Assembly (NCBI GenBank): GCA_031180825.1
Contig: JAPSLM010000005.1
Location: forward strand, 186,001-250,000
Length of the DNA stretch: 64,000 nt
Source: Paenibacillus sp.
Lineage (GTDB): Bacteria > Bacillota > Bacilli > Paenibacillales > NBRC-103111
Direction: 5' to 3'
In this document: positions 1 to 8,289 of the stretch, piece after piece
How positions within the stretch are numbered: position 1 is the first letter of the stretch
How the letters are laid out: each line of letters starts with the position of its first letter
Program-made: the position numbers and the translations under genes
Notes under the pieces: model-generated
The model's input: only the letters and a program-made list of their open reading frames with translations
Database searches by the model: none
What the model was told of the DNA's origin: nothing

Positions 1-1
1 A

Positions 2-199
2 TGGCTTCAGGAAGCAGGCTACGAGGTGCTGGAGCGGTGCGGCATCCATAACATTTACGGATACATTGCCGATAATGAAATCAAGCAGCAGGAAGAATGG
101 CATCGCCGGGCCGTGAAGCTGGAGCTCGAGTTAGGGCGTCTGAGTCCTTATCGAGATATCGCGGTGTTCACCCACCTCATCGCCCGAATAAAAGCGTAA
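2..199 (+). CDS. C-terminal end of a probable class I SAM-dependent methyltransferase (partial)
   Basis: Only the last 65 codons are present; the gene begins before the window. The reading frame starting at base 2 runs open to a TAA and encodes a tail with segments such as WLQEAGYEVLERCGI and RDIAVFTHLIARIKA. A new strand carrying 'GYEVLERCGI' followed by a basic helix and a short hydrophobic end is typical of the C-terminus of type-11/12 methyltransferases, but the SAM-binding motifs lie outside the window. The family call is therefore tentative. The frame is supported mainly by its codon usage and its clean stop. Confidence 0.5.
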   Translation, partial: WLQEAGYEVLERCGIHNIYGYIADNEIKQQEEWHRRAVKLELELGRLSPYRDIAVFTHLIARIKA

Positions 200-307
200 C
201 TTACCCTACGAATAGCAAGGATGATCCCCCTTCAAAACAATCAGGAACGCGAAGTTGTCAATCTGTCGCGCGATACCGTGTTTAGAGGCTAAAGATGCTG
301 CTTGTCC

Positions 308-328
308 TTCATGGCGTGAAACCATGAA
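308..328. other. Short stem-loop between genes
   Basis: A 7-bp perfect inverted repeat (TTCATGG / CCATGAA, 7-nt loop) lies between the methyltransferase end and the next gene. No T-run follows on either strand, so it is at best a weak terminator. Confidence 0.3.
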
Positions 329-374
329 AGCCCCCCTCCGTAAGCATATGAAAATAGATTAGGAGTGGTGCACC

Positions 375-992
375 ATGTGGAAGCCTGTCGATACCCGTTT
401 TTATTTCAAACGTTTGCCCGTTGCGATCGCCGCGATCGACGACGGCGGCGAGGCCAATTTCATTCGTACAGTTCTGGAACAATTGAATACAGTTACGCTG
501 TTTCATTCCATCGGCACGCCGGGGGATTTTCTGCAAGTGATCGGACAAGGGGAAGAACATGCTCCTCCTTACCTGATTATTAGCGCCCACGGAGACCAGG
601 GCGGGATTATTTTCGGCGAATATATCGAAGAAATTGACGTTTCCAGCTTGCACGATGAGGTCATGCTTCCGGAGACGATAGGCCAAGCGATTAACCTGCC
701 GGGAACGGTTGTCATCAATACGGCCTGCTCTGCGGGTGTCGAAGAAGCGGGAAAAGCTTTTATGCAGGGTGACCTTAAAGCGTATATCGCTGCCGACGAA
801 GATGTTTCGGGAGAAGCGGCGGCGCTGTTTATCATGCACTTTTTCCATCGGCTGATCAAGACGGAATCGTTGGAAGAGGCATGGCAGCATGCGGCCGCTT
901 ACGATGAGGAAAGCCGCGCCTACCGATTGTACGTACAGGACGGCTTCTATCAGCTGACGCCGGAGGGACAACCCGTTAAAACTACCTATTAA
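375..992 (+). CDS. Small caspase/CHAT-like fold protein, function unknown
   Basis: The 205-residue protein has no signal peptide or membrane segment. It shows the spacing of a clan CD (caspase, CHAT, gingipain) protease core: a hydrophobic strand ending in ISAHGD (His72-Gly73), then a second strand ending in NTACSAG (Cys118). Known CHAT domains carry a similar His-Gly on one strand and a Cys in an S/T-A-C-x-x-G context on the next, so the His/Cys dyad appears complete. There is no death-fold, TPR or other partner domain; this is a bare catalytic core. The start is ATG 12 bases after a TAGGAG ribosome site. The neighbour downstream is a histidine phosphatase only 13 bases away, so co-transcription is likely. 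The fold assignment is inferred from motifs, and protease activity is not shown. Confidence 0.6.
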   Translation: MWKPVDTRFYFKRLPVAIAAIDDGGEANFIRTVLEQLNTVTLFHSIGTPGDFLQVIGQGEEHAPPYLIISAHGDQGGIIFGEYIEEIDVSSLHDEVMLPETIGQAINLPGTVVINTACSAGVEEAGKAFMQGDLKAYIAADEDVSGEAAALFIMHFFHRLIKTESLEEAWQHAAAYDEESRAYRLYVQDGFYQLTPEGQPVKTTY

Positions 993-1005
993 GCTTGGAA
1001 ATGGA

Positions 1006-1596
1006 ATGCCCTTGGAGGTGAGCCGGATCGGAACGATCGTGTATTTCGTAAGACATGCGGAATCGCTTTATATTGCCGGTGAGGAACGATCAAGGGGATT
1101 GACGAATAGAGGACAAGCCGATGCGGTAAAAGTGAAGGATATCCTCCTTCATGAGCCTGTCGATCTGTTGATTTCCAGCCCGTATGAAAGAGCCGTTCTG
1201 ACCATCCGGGAATTGGCCGATCACCTGCGCAAGGAAATTGTTCTTGAAGAGGATTTAAGAGAACGGCAGTTATCCGGAGAAGACTTCTTCCTTCCAAAAG
1301 ACCGGTTCATCCAAGCGAAAAAACAACTATACGACGATCCGACCTTCGCTTTCCCGGGCGGGGAATCCAGCCAACAGGCGCAGGAACGGGCCGTAAAGGT
1401 ACTAGCCCGGTATCTGGAAAAATATTCGGGCAGCTCGATCGTCGTAGGCACGCATGGAGATATTATGACGCTGATGCTAAACTATTTTAACCCTTTGTAT
1501 CACTTTGATTTCTGGGAATCAACAACCTTGCCGGATATTTATAAGCTAGAGTTTCAGGGCAAAGCTTTATCGAACTTGACAAGATTATGGCAGTAA
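1006..1596 (+). CDS. Histidine phosphatase family protein (phosphoglycerate mutase-like)
   Basis: The 196-residue protein carries the phospho-accepting RHAE motif near residue 17 (VYFVRHAES) and the second catalytic histidine in GTHGD near residue 150, the hallmarks of the branch-1 histidine phosphatase superfamily. An S-P-Y-E-R-A segment (residues 64-69) is the usual substrate-pocket helix. The substrate cannot be read from sequence. The start is uncertain: the ATG used has a weak ribosome site, whereas a perfect GGAGGTGA lies just inside the frame and would serve a GTG 17 bases further on, giving a protein beginning MYFVRHAES. It sits between the caspase-like gene and a DinB gene on the same strand and is probably in one transcript. 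Confidence 0.85.
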   Translation: MPLEVSRIGTIVYFVRHAESLYIAGEERSRGLTNRGQADAVKVKDILLHEPVDLLISSPYERAVLTIRELADHLRKEIVLEEDLRERQLSGEDFFLPKDRFIQAKKQLYDDPTFAFPGGESSQQAQERAVKVLARYLEKYSGSSIVVGTHGDIMTLMLNYFNPLYHFDFWESTTLPDIYKLEFQGKALSNLTRLWQ

Positions 1597-1622
1597 TCTG
1601 AATCGGTCCGGGAGGAAAACGA

Positions 1623-2081
1623 ATGCTGCGGTTATTTCGCTACAATTGGATGGTAAGGGACGAATGGTTTAAGGCCTTCGAGGCAATAAGCGAGGAAGAA
1701 CTGCTGCGCGAACGCACCGGCGGAGTCGGCTCCATCCTGAAGACGCTGTTTCATATCGTCGATGTGGAGTGCAGCTGGATTCGGGCGATCAAAGGCGAGC
1801 CGGACCCGGAGCCTGCTTTCCAAGACAACGCCAGTTTGGACAAAATACGGCAGTTGTCCGCGCAGTATCGGATCGAAGTCGAGGACTTTCTTGTGCATTG
1901 GACAAGTGAATACGACGGAGACCCTGTTACGCCTTCCGGGATGAACGAAACGTTTACCCAAGGCGAAATTTTAAGACATGTGATTGCCCACGAAATCCAT
2001 CATGTCGGACAATTGTCCATCTGGGCCAAGGAATTGGGCTTAAAAGCGGTTTCTGCAAACTTCATCCGGAGAGGCCTATAA
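1623..2081 (+). CDS. DinB family protein
   Basis: The 152-residue protein matches the DinB/YfiT four-helix bundle: an N-terminal helix, H44 in a LFHIVDVE helix, and the C-terminal HEIHHVGQ motif (H123, H126, H127) that together bind a divalent metal in this superfamily. Members are nuclear in function to thiol transfer or stress response, or have no known role; the reaction here is unknown. A GGGAGG site lies 6 bases before the ATG. It is the last gene of the short plus-strand cluster and converges with the large minus-strand sugar operon; a strong hairpin separates the two. Confidence 0.85.
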   Translation: MLRLFRYNWMVRDEWFKAFEAISEEELLRERTGGVGSILKTLFHIVDVECSWIRAIKGEPDPEPAFQDNASLDKIRQLSAQYRIEVEDFLVHWTSEYDGDPVTPSGMNETFTQGEILRHVIAHEIHHVGQLSIWAKELGLKAVSANFIRRGL

Positions 2082-2096
2082 AGAAGCCAAAAGCCA

Positions 2097-2132
2097 ATGC
2101 AACCACCGGCCCCCTGTGGCCGGCGGTTGCAT
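2097..2132 (-). terminator. Hairpin terminator between convergent genes
   Basis: ATGCAACC/GGTTGCAT continues after one A/C mismatch into CCGGCC/GGCCGG, giving a 14-bp stem with a 6-nt loop. Read on the minus strand it is followed by a T-rich tract (TTGGCTTTTGGCTTCTTT), so it most likely ends the 9.6-to-2.1 kb operon. It may also slow plus-strand transcripts. Confidence 0.7.
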
Positions 2133-2150
2133 GAGCCGGGACAAAGCCCC

Positions 2151-3677
2151 CTATCTCCTCTCGACGCGCACGCGCAGGCCGACCTCGAACATCCGGCTCC
2201 AAGGCATGCGGCAGTCGTCAATCACGACGCGGTGCCCTTCGTCGTCAATCTGTTCCCGGGCGAATCGCTGCAGCTCCCGTTTTACGAGGTCCGACACCGC
2301 CCCGCGCTCCCCGTCGACCGAGAAGTACGTATGCCCCATGGACGGCAGCCACGATTGGGTCACCTGCTGACGGATGGAGGCGCAATAGCCCGCGTCCTCT
2401 ACGAGCCGCAGGGCCAGAAAATCGCGATGGCCCGGCGTATCGCCGTATAAATAATAGAGCAGCCCCTGCGCGAGACACGTGCCGAGCGTATTGCCGTTGG
2501 TGTTCCAACCGGCGTAGGCGGCCAAGCGGAACAGCAGCCCCTTCTGCCGCAGCAGCGCAAGCAGCTCCAGATCGGAGCCGTTGGCATAGGCGACGTCGGC
2601 GATCAGACACGGCTTCTTCCAACGTTGAACGACCTCGTGCGCCACCTCGGTCAATTCGACGAGGTTGCGCAGCACGGTATAGCCGCGGTTCGGATTCGGC
2701 AGGGCCTGCTCGCCGGCCTCGATCATCTGCTCGCCTGGCGTATTCACGCACAGAACCAAATCCGCTTCGCTGACCGAGGAAGCCATCAGCGCGCCCGCCG
2801 CGACGATGTGGGATTTCAGCGTCTCGTACAGCATCCGGTCCTCGTACAGCGGCGTCACGAACGGACCCTGCGCGCTCGAAAAATGCGGGTAAATGAGCGG
2901 CCGGACGCCCATAACCCCGTTGATCATGCGGGCCAGCAGCGTGCAGCCGACCTCGTCGGCTCCTGGATACATATGTACCTGGAGCTGCTGGCCCAGGCTC
3001 CGGATATGCTCGCGCATGCGCTGCTGGTCCACGGCCGTCAGCCCGAAGGGCGCCGAGTCATCCTGCGGCACGATCATGAAATCGACGATCCGTTCCTTCA
3101 CCAGCTCGACCGCCCACCGGTTGACCTGCAAATTAACGTCCCGGCGCTCCGTGTAATCTTTCCATACGGCGGCAGGAACGGCCGTTTCCAGCCGCTCCAG
3201 CTCCATAAGCTCCTTCCCGTCCGCCAGCCCAAGCTCCGCCCGGTGCCGGAGAACCCCCCGCCGGAAAATGTCTTTCCCCCACGACTCGTAATAGTCCGGC
3301 TCCTCGTCGCTGCTCGAATAGCTCGGACAGCGCATGATCAGGTTGAAGGCGTACAGCCGCAGCTTTGGATTGATTTGCTTCAGCTTGCGAAGACGCGACA
3401 GCCGCTCCCGGCACTGCTCCGGGGACAGCCGGTGCAGCCTGGACGGCACGATGCCGCCGTACACCAGCGTATCCAGCGATACGATCGCCCCGTCGGCACC
3501 GGCGGCCCGCTCAAGCAGCCAGGCCCACAGCCGTTCCACGTCCGCGGGCGATTTTTTGCGCCCCATCGCTCCCGGCTCCGGCCTTACGAGACAAAAGTCC
3601 GTACCGGCGGCCAGATCGGCCGGAAAATCGAAATTGCACGGACGTTCGTCCAGCGGAACGTACAATATGGTTCGCAT
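2151..3677 (-). CDS. DUF4127 family protein
   Basis: The 508-residue protein begins MRTILYVPLDERPCN, the diagnostic N-terminus of DUF4127 proteins, and carries further conserved pieces such as SLDTLVYGGIVPSR (about 66-79) and VPQDDSAPFG. There is no signal peptide or membrane segment. The biochemical role of the family is not established. It is the last gene of a sugar uptake and metabolism operon and lies 23 bases after nanE, which argues for a catabolic or salvage role on the same sugar. A GGGAGG site precedes the ATG. Confidence 0.85.
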   Translation of the reverse strand: MRTILYVPLDERPCNFDFPADLAAGTDFCLVRPEPGAMGRKKSPADVERLWAWLLERAAGADGAIVSLDTLVYGGIVPSRLHRLSPEQCRERLSRLRKLKQINPKLRLYAFNLIMRCPSYSSSDEEPDYYESWGKDIFRRGVLRHRAELGLADGKELMELERLETAVPAAVWKDYTERRDVNLQVNRWAVELVKERIVDFMIVPQDDSAPFGLTAVDQQRMREHIRSLGQQLQVHMYPGADEVGCTLLARMINGVMGVRPLIYPHFSSAQGPFVTPLYEDRMLYETLKSHIVAAGALMASSVSEADLVLCVNTPGEQMIEAGEQALPNPNRGYTVLRNLVELTEVAHEVVQRWKKPCLIADVAYANGSDLELLALLRQKGLLFRLAAYAGWNTNGNTLGTCLAQGLLYYLYGDTPGHRDFLALRLVEDAGYCASIRQQVTQSWLPSMGHTYFSVDGERGAVSDLVKRELQRFAREQIDDEGHRVVIDDCRMPWSRMFEVGLRVRVERR

Positions 3678-3700
3678 GGCATCTCCCTCCCCCGGCCGAT

Positions 3701-4384
3701 TCAGCTCCAGCCGCTCTCTTGAATGGCATCGACGAACCGCTCGGTAATGTGCTGCGGACGCGTAATCGCCCCGCCGATGACAACGAACTGCGCGCCTGCG
3801 TCCAGCGCCCGCTTGGCGTCCTCCGGCGTGCCGTATCTTCCTTCCGCGACAACCGGAACCTGTACGGATGCGGCCAAACGGGCCACCAGCGCAATATCCG
3901 GTTCGGCCGATTGCGTGCTGTACGGCGTATAGCCCGACAAGGTCGTCGATATCCAGTCGACGCCCAGCTGCGCGGCGTACCGCCCTTCCTCCTCGGTCGA
4001 AATATCCGCCATAACCAGGATGCCCTGCCGCTTAAGCTCCTTTACCGTATCCGCCAGCGTCCGGCCGTCAGGCCGCGGCCGGTTCGTGCCGTCCAGCGCA
4101 ACAATATCCGCGCCGGCCGCATGGACGGCCAGCGCATCCTCCAGCGTCGGCGTAATGTACACGTCGCTGCCTTCGCTGCTTCGTTTGTTCAGGCCGATCA
4201 CCGGTACGGCAACGGCTTGCTTCACGGCAAAAATATCCGCGAGCCCGTTCGCGCGAATGCCGATCGCCCCGCCGAGCACGGCCGCCTTGGCCATCTCGGA
4301 CATATGATGGGGCCCGAACAGCGGCTCTCCCTCATACGCTTGGCAGGAGACGACCAAGCCTCTCTCGGTAATTCTTTGTCTCAT
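3701..4384 (-). CDS. nanE: N-acetylmannosamine-6-phosphate 2-epimerase
   Basis: The 227-residue TIM-barrel protein belongs to the NanE family, which interconverts ManNAc-6-P and GlcNAc-6-P in the cytoplasm. Visible family blocks are GLVVSCQAYEGEPL at the N-terminus, GANLLDG-like ALDGTNRPRPDG, the MADIST strand, STTLSGYT and VVAEGRYGTPEDAKRALDAGA with VVIGGAITRP at the end. The frame is open 48 codons further upstream, but TAGGAGA sits 8 bases before the chosen ATG and family homology begins here. It lies between a Gfo/Idh/MocA dehydrogenase and DUF4127. There is no NanA or NanK in view, so the operon is not a classical sialic acid pathway. Confidence 0.9.
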   Translation of the reverse strand: MRQRITERGLVVSCQAYEGEPLFGPHHMSEMAKAAVLGGAIGIRANGLADIFAVKQAVAVPVIGLNKRSSEGSDVYITPTLEDALAVHAAGADIVALDGTNRPRPDGRTLADTVKELKRQGILVMADISTEEEGRYAAQLGVDWISTTLSGYTPYSTQSAEPDIALVARLAASVQVPVVAEGRYGTPEDAKRALDAGAQFVVIGGAITRPQHITERFVDAIQESGWS

Positions 4385-4413
4385 CTTATGATCTCCTAAC
4401 CGCAAATAGGATG

Positions 4414-5469
4414 CTAAAACCAGATTTCCCGGCCCGACCGGGCCGATTCGTAAATGCCGCACAGCATTTTCATCATTTCCACGCCGTCCTGAACCGGGCT
4501 GACCGTCTGTTCCCGGCCTTGGCAGCAATGGATAAAATGATCGATTTCGTTCTGGAAGCCGCGTTCGAAATCGAACGTCAGTTGATCGATCTGCGGCGTG
4601 ACGTTCAAGATCGTATCGTGCCGCTCCGTGACAATCGTCAGCTCCGGCTCGACCTCGACTCCGCCTTTGTCCCCGTACAATTTGACGGCGAATTCGTCTT
4701 TCTTGGCTTGAAGCGTGAAGCTGACGTCGACGAGCAAGGAGGCGCCGTTTTCGAAGCGGATCAGCGCGTTCGCCAGATCCTCCACCGTATTGCGGTCGTT
4801 ATAGTCGGCCGCCTTGTAATAATCCAAATATTGGATATGGCTACGGTTCCCCAGCTTCCGGTACGCATTGCCGCTGATGGATTTGACCTTCGGCTTGCCC
4901 ATCAAATACCAGCACAGGTCGATGATATGGACGCCGAGATCGATGAGCGGGCCGCCGCCCGAACGCTCGATGTCGGAGAACCAGCCGCCCGGATTGCCGA
5001 GCCGGCGCAAGCAGGTCGCTTTGGCGTAATAGATTTCACCCAGCTCGCCCGCATCGATGAATTTCTTCAGCACGCGCACATTGGTGCCATACCGGCGCAC
5101 ATAGCCGATCTGCAGCGTTTTGCCGCTTCGGCCGACCGCCGCCTCTACCTGAAGCGCCTCTTCCACTGTCTTGCAAAGCGGCTTCTCGCACAGCACATGC
5201 TTGCCAGCCTCCAAGGCGGCGATGCTGATGGCGGCGTGGCTGTCGTTCCATGTGCACACGCTCACCGCGTCGATGCCGGGATCGGCAAGCAGCTGTTTGT
5301 AATCCGTATATACTTTTCCCGCTCCATAGGCTTCCGCCTTGGCTCCTGCCCGTTCCCCGTTCAAATCGCAGATAGCCGCAAGCTCCACCTCCGGGTTGCC
5401 CGCATAAGCCTTCAAATGCATTTCCGAGATGCTTCCCGCTCCGATAACGCCGATTCTCACTTTACTCAT
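4414..5469 (-). CDS. Gfo/Idh/MocA family oxidoreductase
   Basis: The 351-residue protein has the N-terminal Rossmann dinucleotide motif VIGAGSISEMH (residues 8-18) and the EKPL signature (about residues 95-98) of NAD(P)-dependent sugar and inositol dehydrogenases. It also has the GGGPLIDLGVHIIDL segment that supplies the catalytic Asp/His pair in the C-terminal domain. Typical substrates are sugars, sugar acids, inositols or N-acetyl amino sugars; which one is used here cannot be told. A GGAGGA site precedes the ATG. The gene is between a xylose-isomerase-like epimerase and nanE in the same operon, a common layout for catabolism of an unusual sugar by an oxidised intermediate. Confidence 0.93.
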   Translation of the reverse strand: MSKVRIGVIGAGSISEMHLKAYAGNPEVELAAICDLNGERAGAKAEAYGAGKVYTDYKQLLADPGIDAVSVCTWNDSHAAISIAALEAGKHVLCEKPLCKTVEEALQVEAAVGRSGKTLQIGYVRRYGTNVRVLKKFIDAGELGEIYYAKATCLRRLGNPGGWFSDIERSGGGPLIDLGVHIIDLCWYLMGKPKVKSISGNAYRKLGNRSHIQYLDYYKAADYNDRNTVEDLANALIRFENGASLLVDVSFTLQAKKDEFAVKLYGDKGGVEVEPELTIVTERHDTILNVTPQIDQLTFDFERGFQNEIDHFIHCCQGREQTVSPVQDGVEMMKMLCGIYESARSGREIWF

Positions 5470-5508
5470 GACGAATCCTCCCGATCCGAATATACTAAAG
5501 CTTAAAAT

Positions 5509-6372
5509 TTACAGTTCCTTCCACAGCGTGCGGACGTATTCCATGCCGATTTTGGCTCCCTGCCTGCACTCTTCCATGCCTTCAAACTCGATGGATACGT
5601 ACCCGTCGTAGCCTGACGCCTTGACGATGCGCAGCACCTCCGGCATATCGATGTCGCCCTGGCCGACAATCGCCCCGCGCAAGTAGCTGCCGCCCGCCGA
5701 CCGGAACCATCCCTCGCCGGGATTCCGGTACGAAGGCCGGACGTAGAAATCTTTCACGTGCACCATCGAGGCGATGGAAATATTTTTGCTCACGGCCGGC
5801 ACGGACAGCTCGTCGACGCACAAGAAATTGCCCACATCCAACGTCGTCCGGAAATTGTCCCGGCCCACCCGTTCCACCAGGCGCTGCACCCTGTCGCTGT
5901 GCTGGATGTAGTACCCGTGATTTTCGACGCTGGTGACGATGCCGTACGAAGCGGCATGATCGGCTACTTGGCGGCAAGCCTCCGCCACCCGCTCCAGATC
6001 GGCTTCGAACCGGGAGATCGTCGTTTCCGGCAGCGGCCGGGACGCCGCATCGTGCCGCATGAGCCGGATGCCCATGCGGTGCGCAAGATCAACGTGCTTT
6101 TTGACCCGCTCGATTTCCGCCAAGTACGCCTCGTCGGAGTCCGTCACAAAGTTGGCGCCGATCGCGTAATTGGACAGCTCGATGCCGCACTGCGCCGCTT
6201 TTTCCCGGATCCGGTCCGCCAGCTCCGGCTGCTCCAGCAGATCGTACTCCAGCGGCACGATTTCCGCATGCTCGCCCCCGTTCTCCGCAATCCATTCGAT
6301 AATGTCCAGGATGGTCCAGCCTTCGCGCTGCACCGCCTGATACAAGCTGTAGGAGCTGATGCCCAGCTTCAT
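5509..6372 (-). CDS. Sugar phosphate isomerase/epimerase (xylose isomerase-like TIM barrel)
   Basis: The 287-residue protein is an AP-endonuclease-2/xylose-isomerase-like TIM barrel (IolE/IolI type). Metal-binding positions can be seen in SVENHGY (Glu near 148), TLDVGNF (Asp near 181), MVHVKDF (His near 208) and the late VSIEFEG (Glu near 270). No signal peptide is present. The enzyme probably isomerises or epimerises a keto sugar or inositol derivative made by the adjacent dehydrogenase; that is inference from context. A GGGGAGG site lies 7 bases before the ATG. It follows the MalG-type permease by 30 bases, so it is co-transcribed with the transporter. Confidence 0.9.
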   Translation of the reverse strand: MKLGISSYSLYQAVQREGWTILDIIEWIAENGGEHAEIVPLEYDLLEQPELADRIREKAAQCGIELSNYAIGANFVTDSDEAYLAEIERVKKHVDLAHRMGIRLMRHDAASRPLPETTISRFEADLERVAEACRQVADHAASYGIVTSVENHGYYIQHSDRVQRLVERVGRDNFRTTLDVGNFLCVDELSVPAVSKNISIASMVHVKDFYVRPSYRNPGEGWFRSAGGSYLRGAIVGQGDIDMPEVLRIVKASGYDGYVSIEFEGMEECRQGAKIGMEYVRTLWKEL

Positions 6373-6402
6373 TGTCGTTTCCTCCCCGGATGCCGCTTTT
6401 GG

Positions 6403-7290
6403 TTATTTCATCCCCGTGATGGAGATGCCCTCGATAAACTTTTTCTGCACGAAAAAGTACAGAATGATGATCGGAACGGTGAACAAGGTCGAAGCCGCCA
6501 TCAGTTGCCCCCAAGCCACTTGATTCTCGCGGATGAACTGCTTCAGCCCGATCGACAACGTCCACTTCTCCGGATCGTTCAAATAAATGAGCGGGCCTTG
6601 AAAATCGCCCCACGCCGCCAGAAACGTGAACAGTCCTACGGTCAAGACCGCCGGCTTCGCCAATGGAAGAATAATTTGCGCATAAATGCGGAACTCCGAA
6701 GCGCCGTCGATCTTCGCCGACTCCGTCAGCTCGTGCGGGATGCCCATAAAGAATTGCCGCACCATGAAAATGTAGTATGCCATGCCGGTGCCGAACCACG
6801 AGGACAGCACGATCGGCCAATACGAATTGATCAGCTCCAGCTTGTTGAACAGCACATAAAGCGGAATCATCGTCACTTGAAAAGGAAGCATCAGCGTGCT
6901 CATCATGACGAGGAACAGTACGTTTCTGCCTTTAAAATGAATCCGCGCGAACCCGTAAGCGACAAGCGGCGCGATCACGACAACGCCGAGCACGCAAAGG
7001 CCGGAAATCCAGATCGTATTCATCGTGTATTGGAAGAACGGAATGGCCTTCATCGCATTGACGTAGTTGCTCCACTGCACCGTCTCGGGCCACCATCGGA
7101 TCGGCACGACGAAAATTTCCTCGTCGGTCTTGAGCGACGTGATAACCAGCCAGACGAACGGCAGCAGAAACAGCAGGCCGACGAGCACGAGCGGCAGGTG
7201 CGCCACCCAGCTTGAGCGCTCCCCAAGCGCGCGCTTCCGCTTCGCCCGCCCTGCGGACAAGGAAGACGTTGCGGCGGTTGCCTTGGACAT
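6403..7290 (-). CDS. Carbohydrate ABC transporter permease, MalG type
   Basis: The 295-residue membrane protein has six predicted helices and the EAA loop (ELTESAKIDGASEFRIYAQIILPLAKPA, described here by its EAA---G core near residues 190-210), which docks the ATPase. The long N-terminal cytoplasmic stretch with K and R before the first helix and the C-terminal ending GISITGMK are usual for MalG-type subunits. Its ATG overlaps the stop codon of the MalF-type gene by one base (TAATG), with GGAGGTGA just before, so the two are translationally coupled. No ATPase gene is present in the operon; like other Bacillota sugar importers it probably uses a shared MsmX-type ATPase. Confidence 0.93.
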   Translation of the reverse strand: MSKATAATSSLSAGRAKRKRALGERSSWVAHLPLVLVGLLFLLPFVWLVITSLKTDEEIFVVPIRWWPETVQWSNYVNAMKAIPFFQYTMNTIWISGLCVLGVVVIAPLVAYGFARIHFKGRNVLFLVMMSTLMLPFQVTMIPLYVLFNKLELINSYWPIVLSSWFGTGMAYYIFMVRQFFMGIPHELTESAKIDGASEFRIYAQIILPLAKPAVLTVGLFTFLAAWGDFQGPLIYLNDPEKWTLSIGLKQFIRENQVAWGQLMAASTLFTVPIIILYFFVQKKFIEGISITGMK

Positions 7291-8216
7291 TAGCGCTCAC
7301 CTCCGTAATATACCCAGCGGGCCGATGTTTTGAAGACCAGGAAGGTCAGCAGGAAGACGATGACGAACAGCACCCAGGCCATCGCCGATGCGTAGCCCAT
7401 CCGCAGGAACGAGAAGGCCGTCTGGTACAAGTACACCGCGTAGAACAAGAGCGAATTTTCCGGCCCGCCGATCGCCTGCCCGTTGCCGTCCGCGAATACG
7501 TAGCCTTGCGTGAACATTTGCAGCGCCCCGATGACGCCCATGATGACCTGGAACAGCGTCATCGGCGAGATCGCCGGCAAAGTGATGTGGCGGAATTTTT
7601 GCCAGGCGTTGGCTCCGTCGATCTCCGCCGCTTCGTAATACATGCGCGGCACATCCTGCAAGGCGGCCAAATACATGATGCTCGCCGTCCCCGTTCCCCA
7701 GAAGCCCATCAGGATCAGCGCGGGCTTGGTCCAGAACGGCTCCAGCAGCCAGACGGGCTGCGGCAGTCCCAGCATGCCCAGCAGCTCGTTGATCAGCCCG
7801 TACTGCGCGTTCAGCAGCCACATCCACAGCAGCGTCGCGGCGACCGTCGGCACGAGCGTAGGCAAAAAATAGATCGTGCGGTAGAGCGATTTTCCCTTCA
7901 CGTCTTTGTTGAGCAGCATGGCAATTCCGAGCGCGAACGCTAGATGCGGGAACAGCCCGAACACCGCCATAAAAAGCGTATTGTACAGCGATTGCCACAC
8001 CTTGCCGTCCGCGACCAGCTCCGCGTAATTCGCGGCGCCCGCCCACTGCGGGGCTTCGAACAGGTTGTACTCCGTCAGGCTGTAATAGAACGAAGAAACG
8101 ATCGGCAGCAGCTGAAACAGCAAAAATCCGATCAGCCACGGACTGATAAAGCACAGCCCGACGAGGAGACGCTGGCGCTCTCTTCGCTTGATTCCAATTC
8201 GATTGACTGCATCCAT
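7290..8216 (-). CDS. Carbohydrate ABC transporter permease, MalF type
   Basis: The 308-residue protein has six membrane helices, beginning with a helix that ends LLFQLLPIVSSFYYSLTEYN and including the EAA loop (YYEAAEIDGANAWQKFRHITLP core near 200-220). It pairs with the MalG-type subunit to form the membrane channel of a CUT1 sugar importer. A GGAGGAGGA site precedes the ATG. It lies 73 bases after the binding-protein gene, a gap filled with a stable hairpin. The imported sugar is not shown by sequence; the downstream NanE and dehydrogenase suggest an amino sugar or an oxidised sugar. Confidence 0.93.
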   Translation of the reverse strand: MDAVNRIGIKRRERQRLLVGLCFISPWLIGFLLFQLLPIVSSFYYSLTEYNLFEAPQWAGAANYAELVADGKVWQSLYNTLFMAVFGLFPHLAFALGIAMLLNKDVKGKSLYRTIYFLPTLVPTVAATLLWMWLLNAQYGLINELLGMLGLPQPVWLLEPFWTKPALILMGFWGTGTASIMYLAALQDVPRMYYEAAEIDGANAWQKFRHITLPAISPMTLFQVIMGVIGALQMFTQGYVFADGNGQAIGGPENSLLFYAVYLYQTAFSFLRMGYASAMAWVLFVIVFLLTFLVFKTSARWVYYGGER

Positions 8217-8240
8217 CTCCGGTCCTCCTCCTCTTCCGTG

Positions 8241-8284
8241 TCGGGGCGCACAAGCGGCGCGATAACCGCAGGCGCCCGCCCCGA
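8241..8284 (-). other. Intercistronic stem-loop between binding protein and permease genes
   Basis: TCGGGGCG pairs perfectly with CGCCCCGA over a 28-nt GC-rich loop, directly after the stop of the binding-protein gene. No T-run follows on the minus strand. In sugar ABC operons such hairpins often protect the 3' end of the abundant binding-protein mRNA and reduce permease expression; that role is inferred. Confidence 0.5.
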
Positions 8285-8289
8285 TATTG

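Noticed and set aside
97-285. 62-codon plus-strand frame at the window start
   Set aside because: It overlaps the better supported methyltransferase tail in another frame and has no family features.
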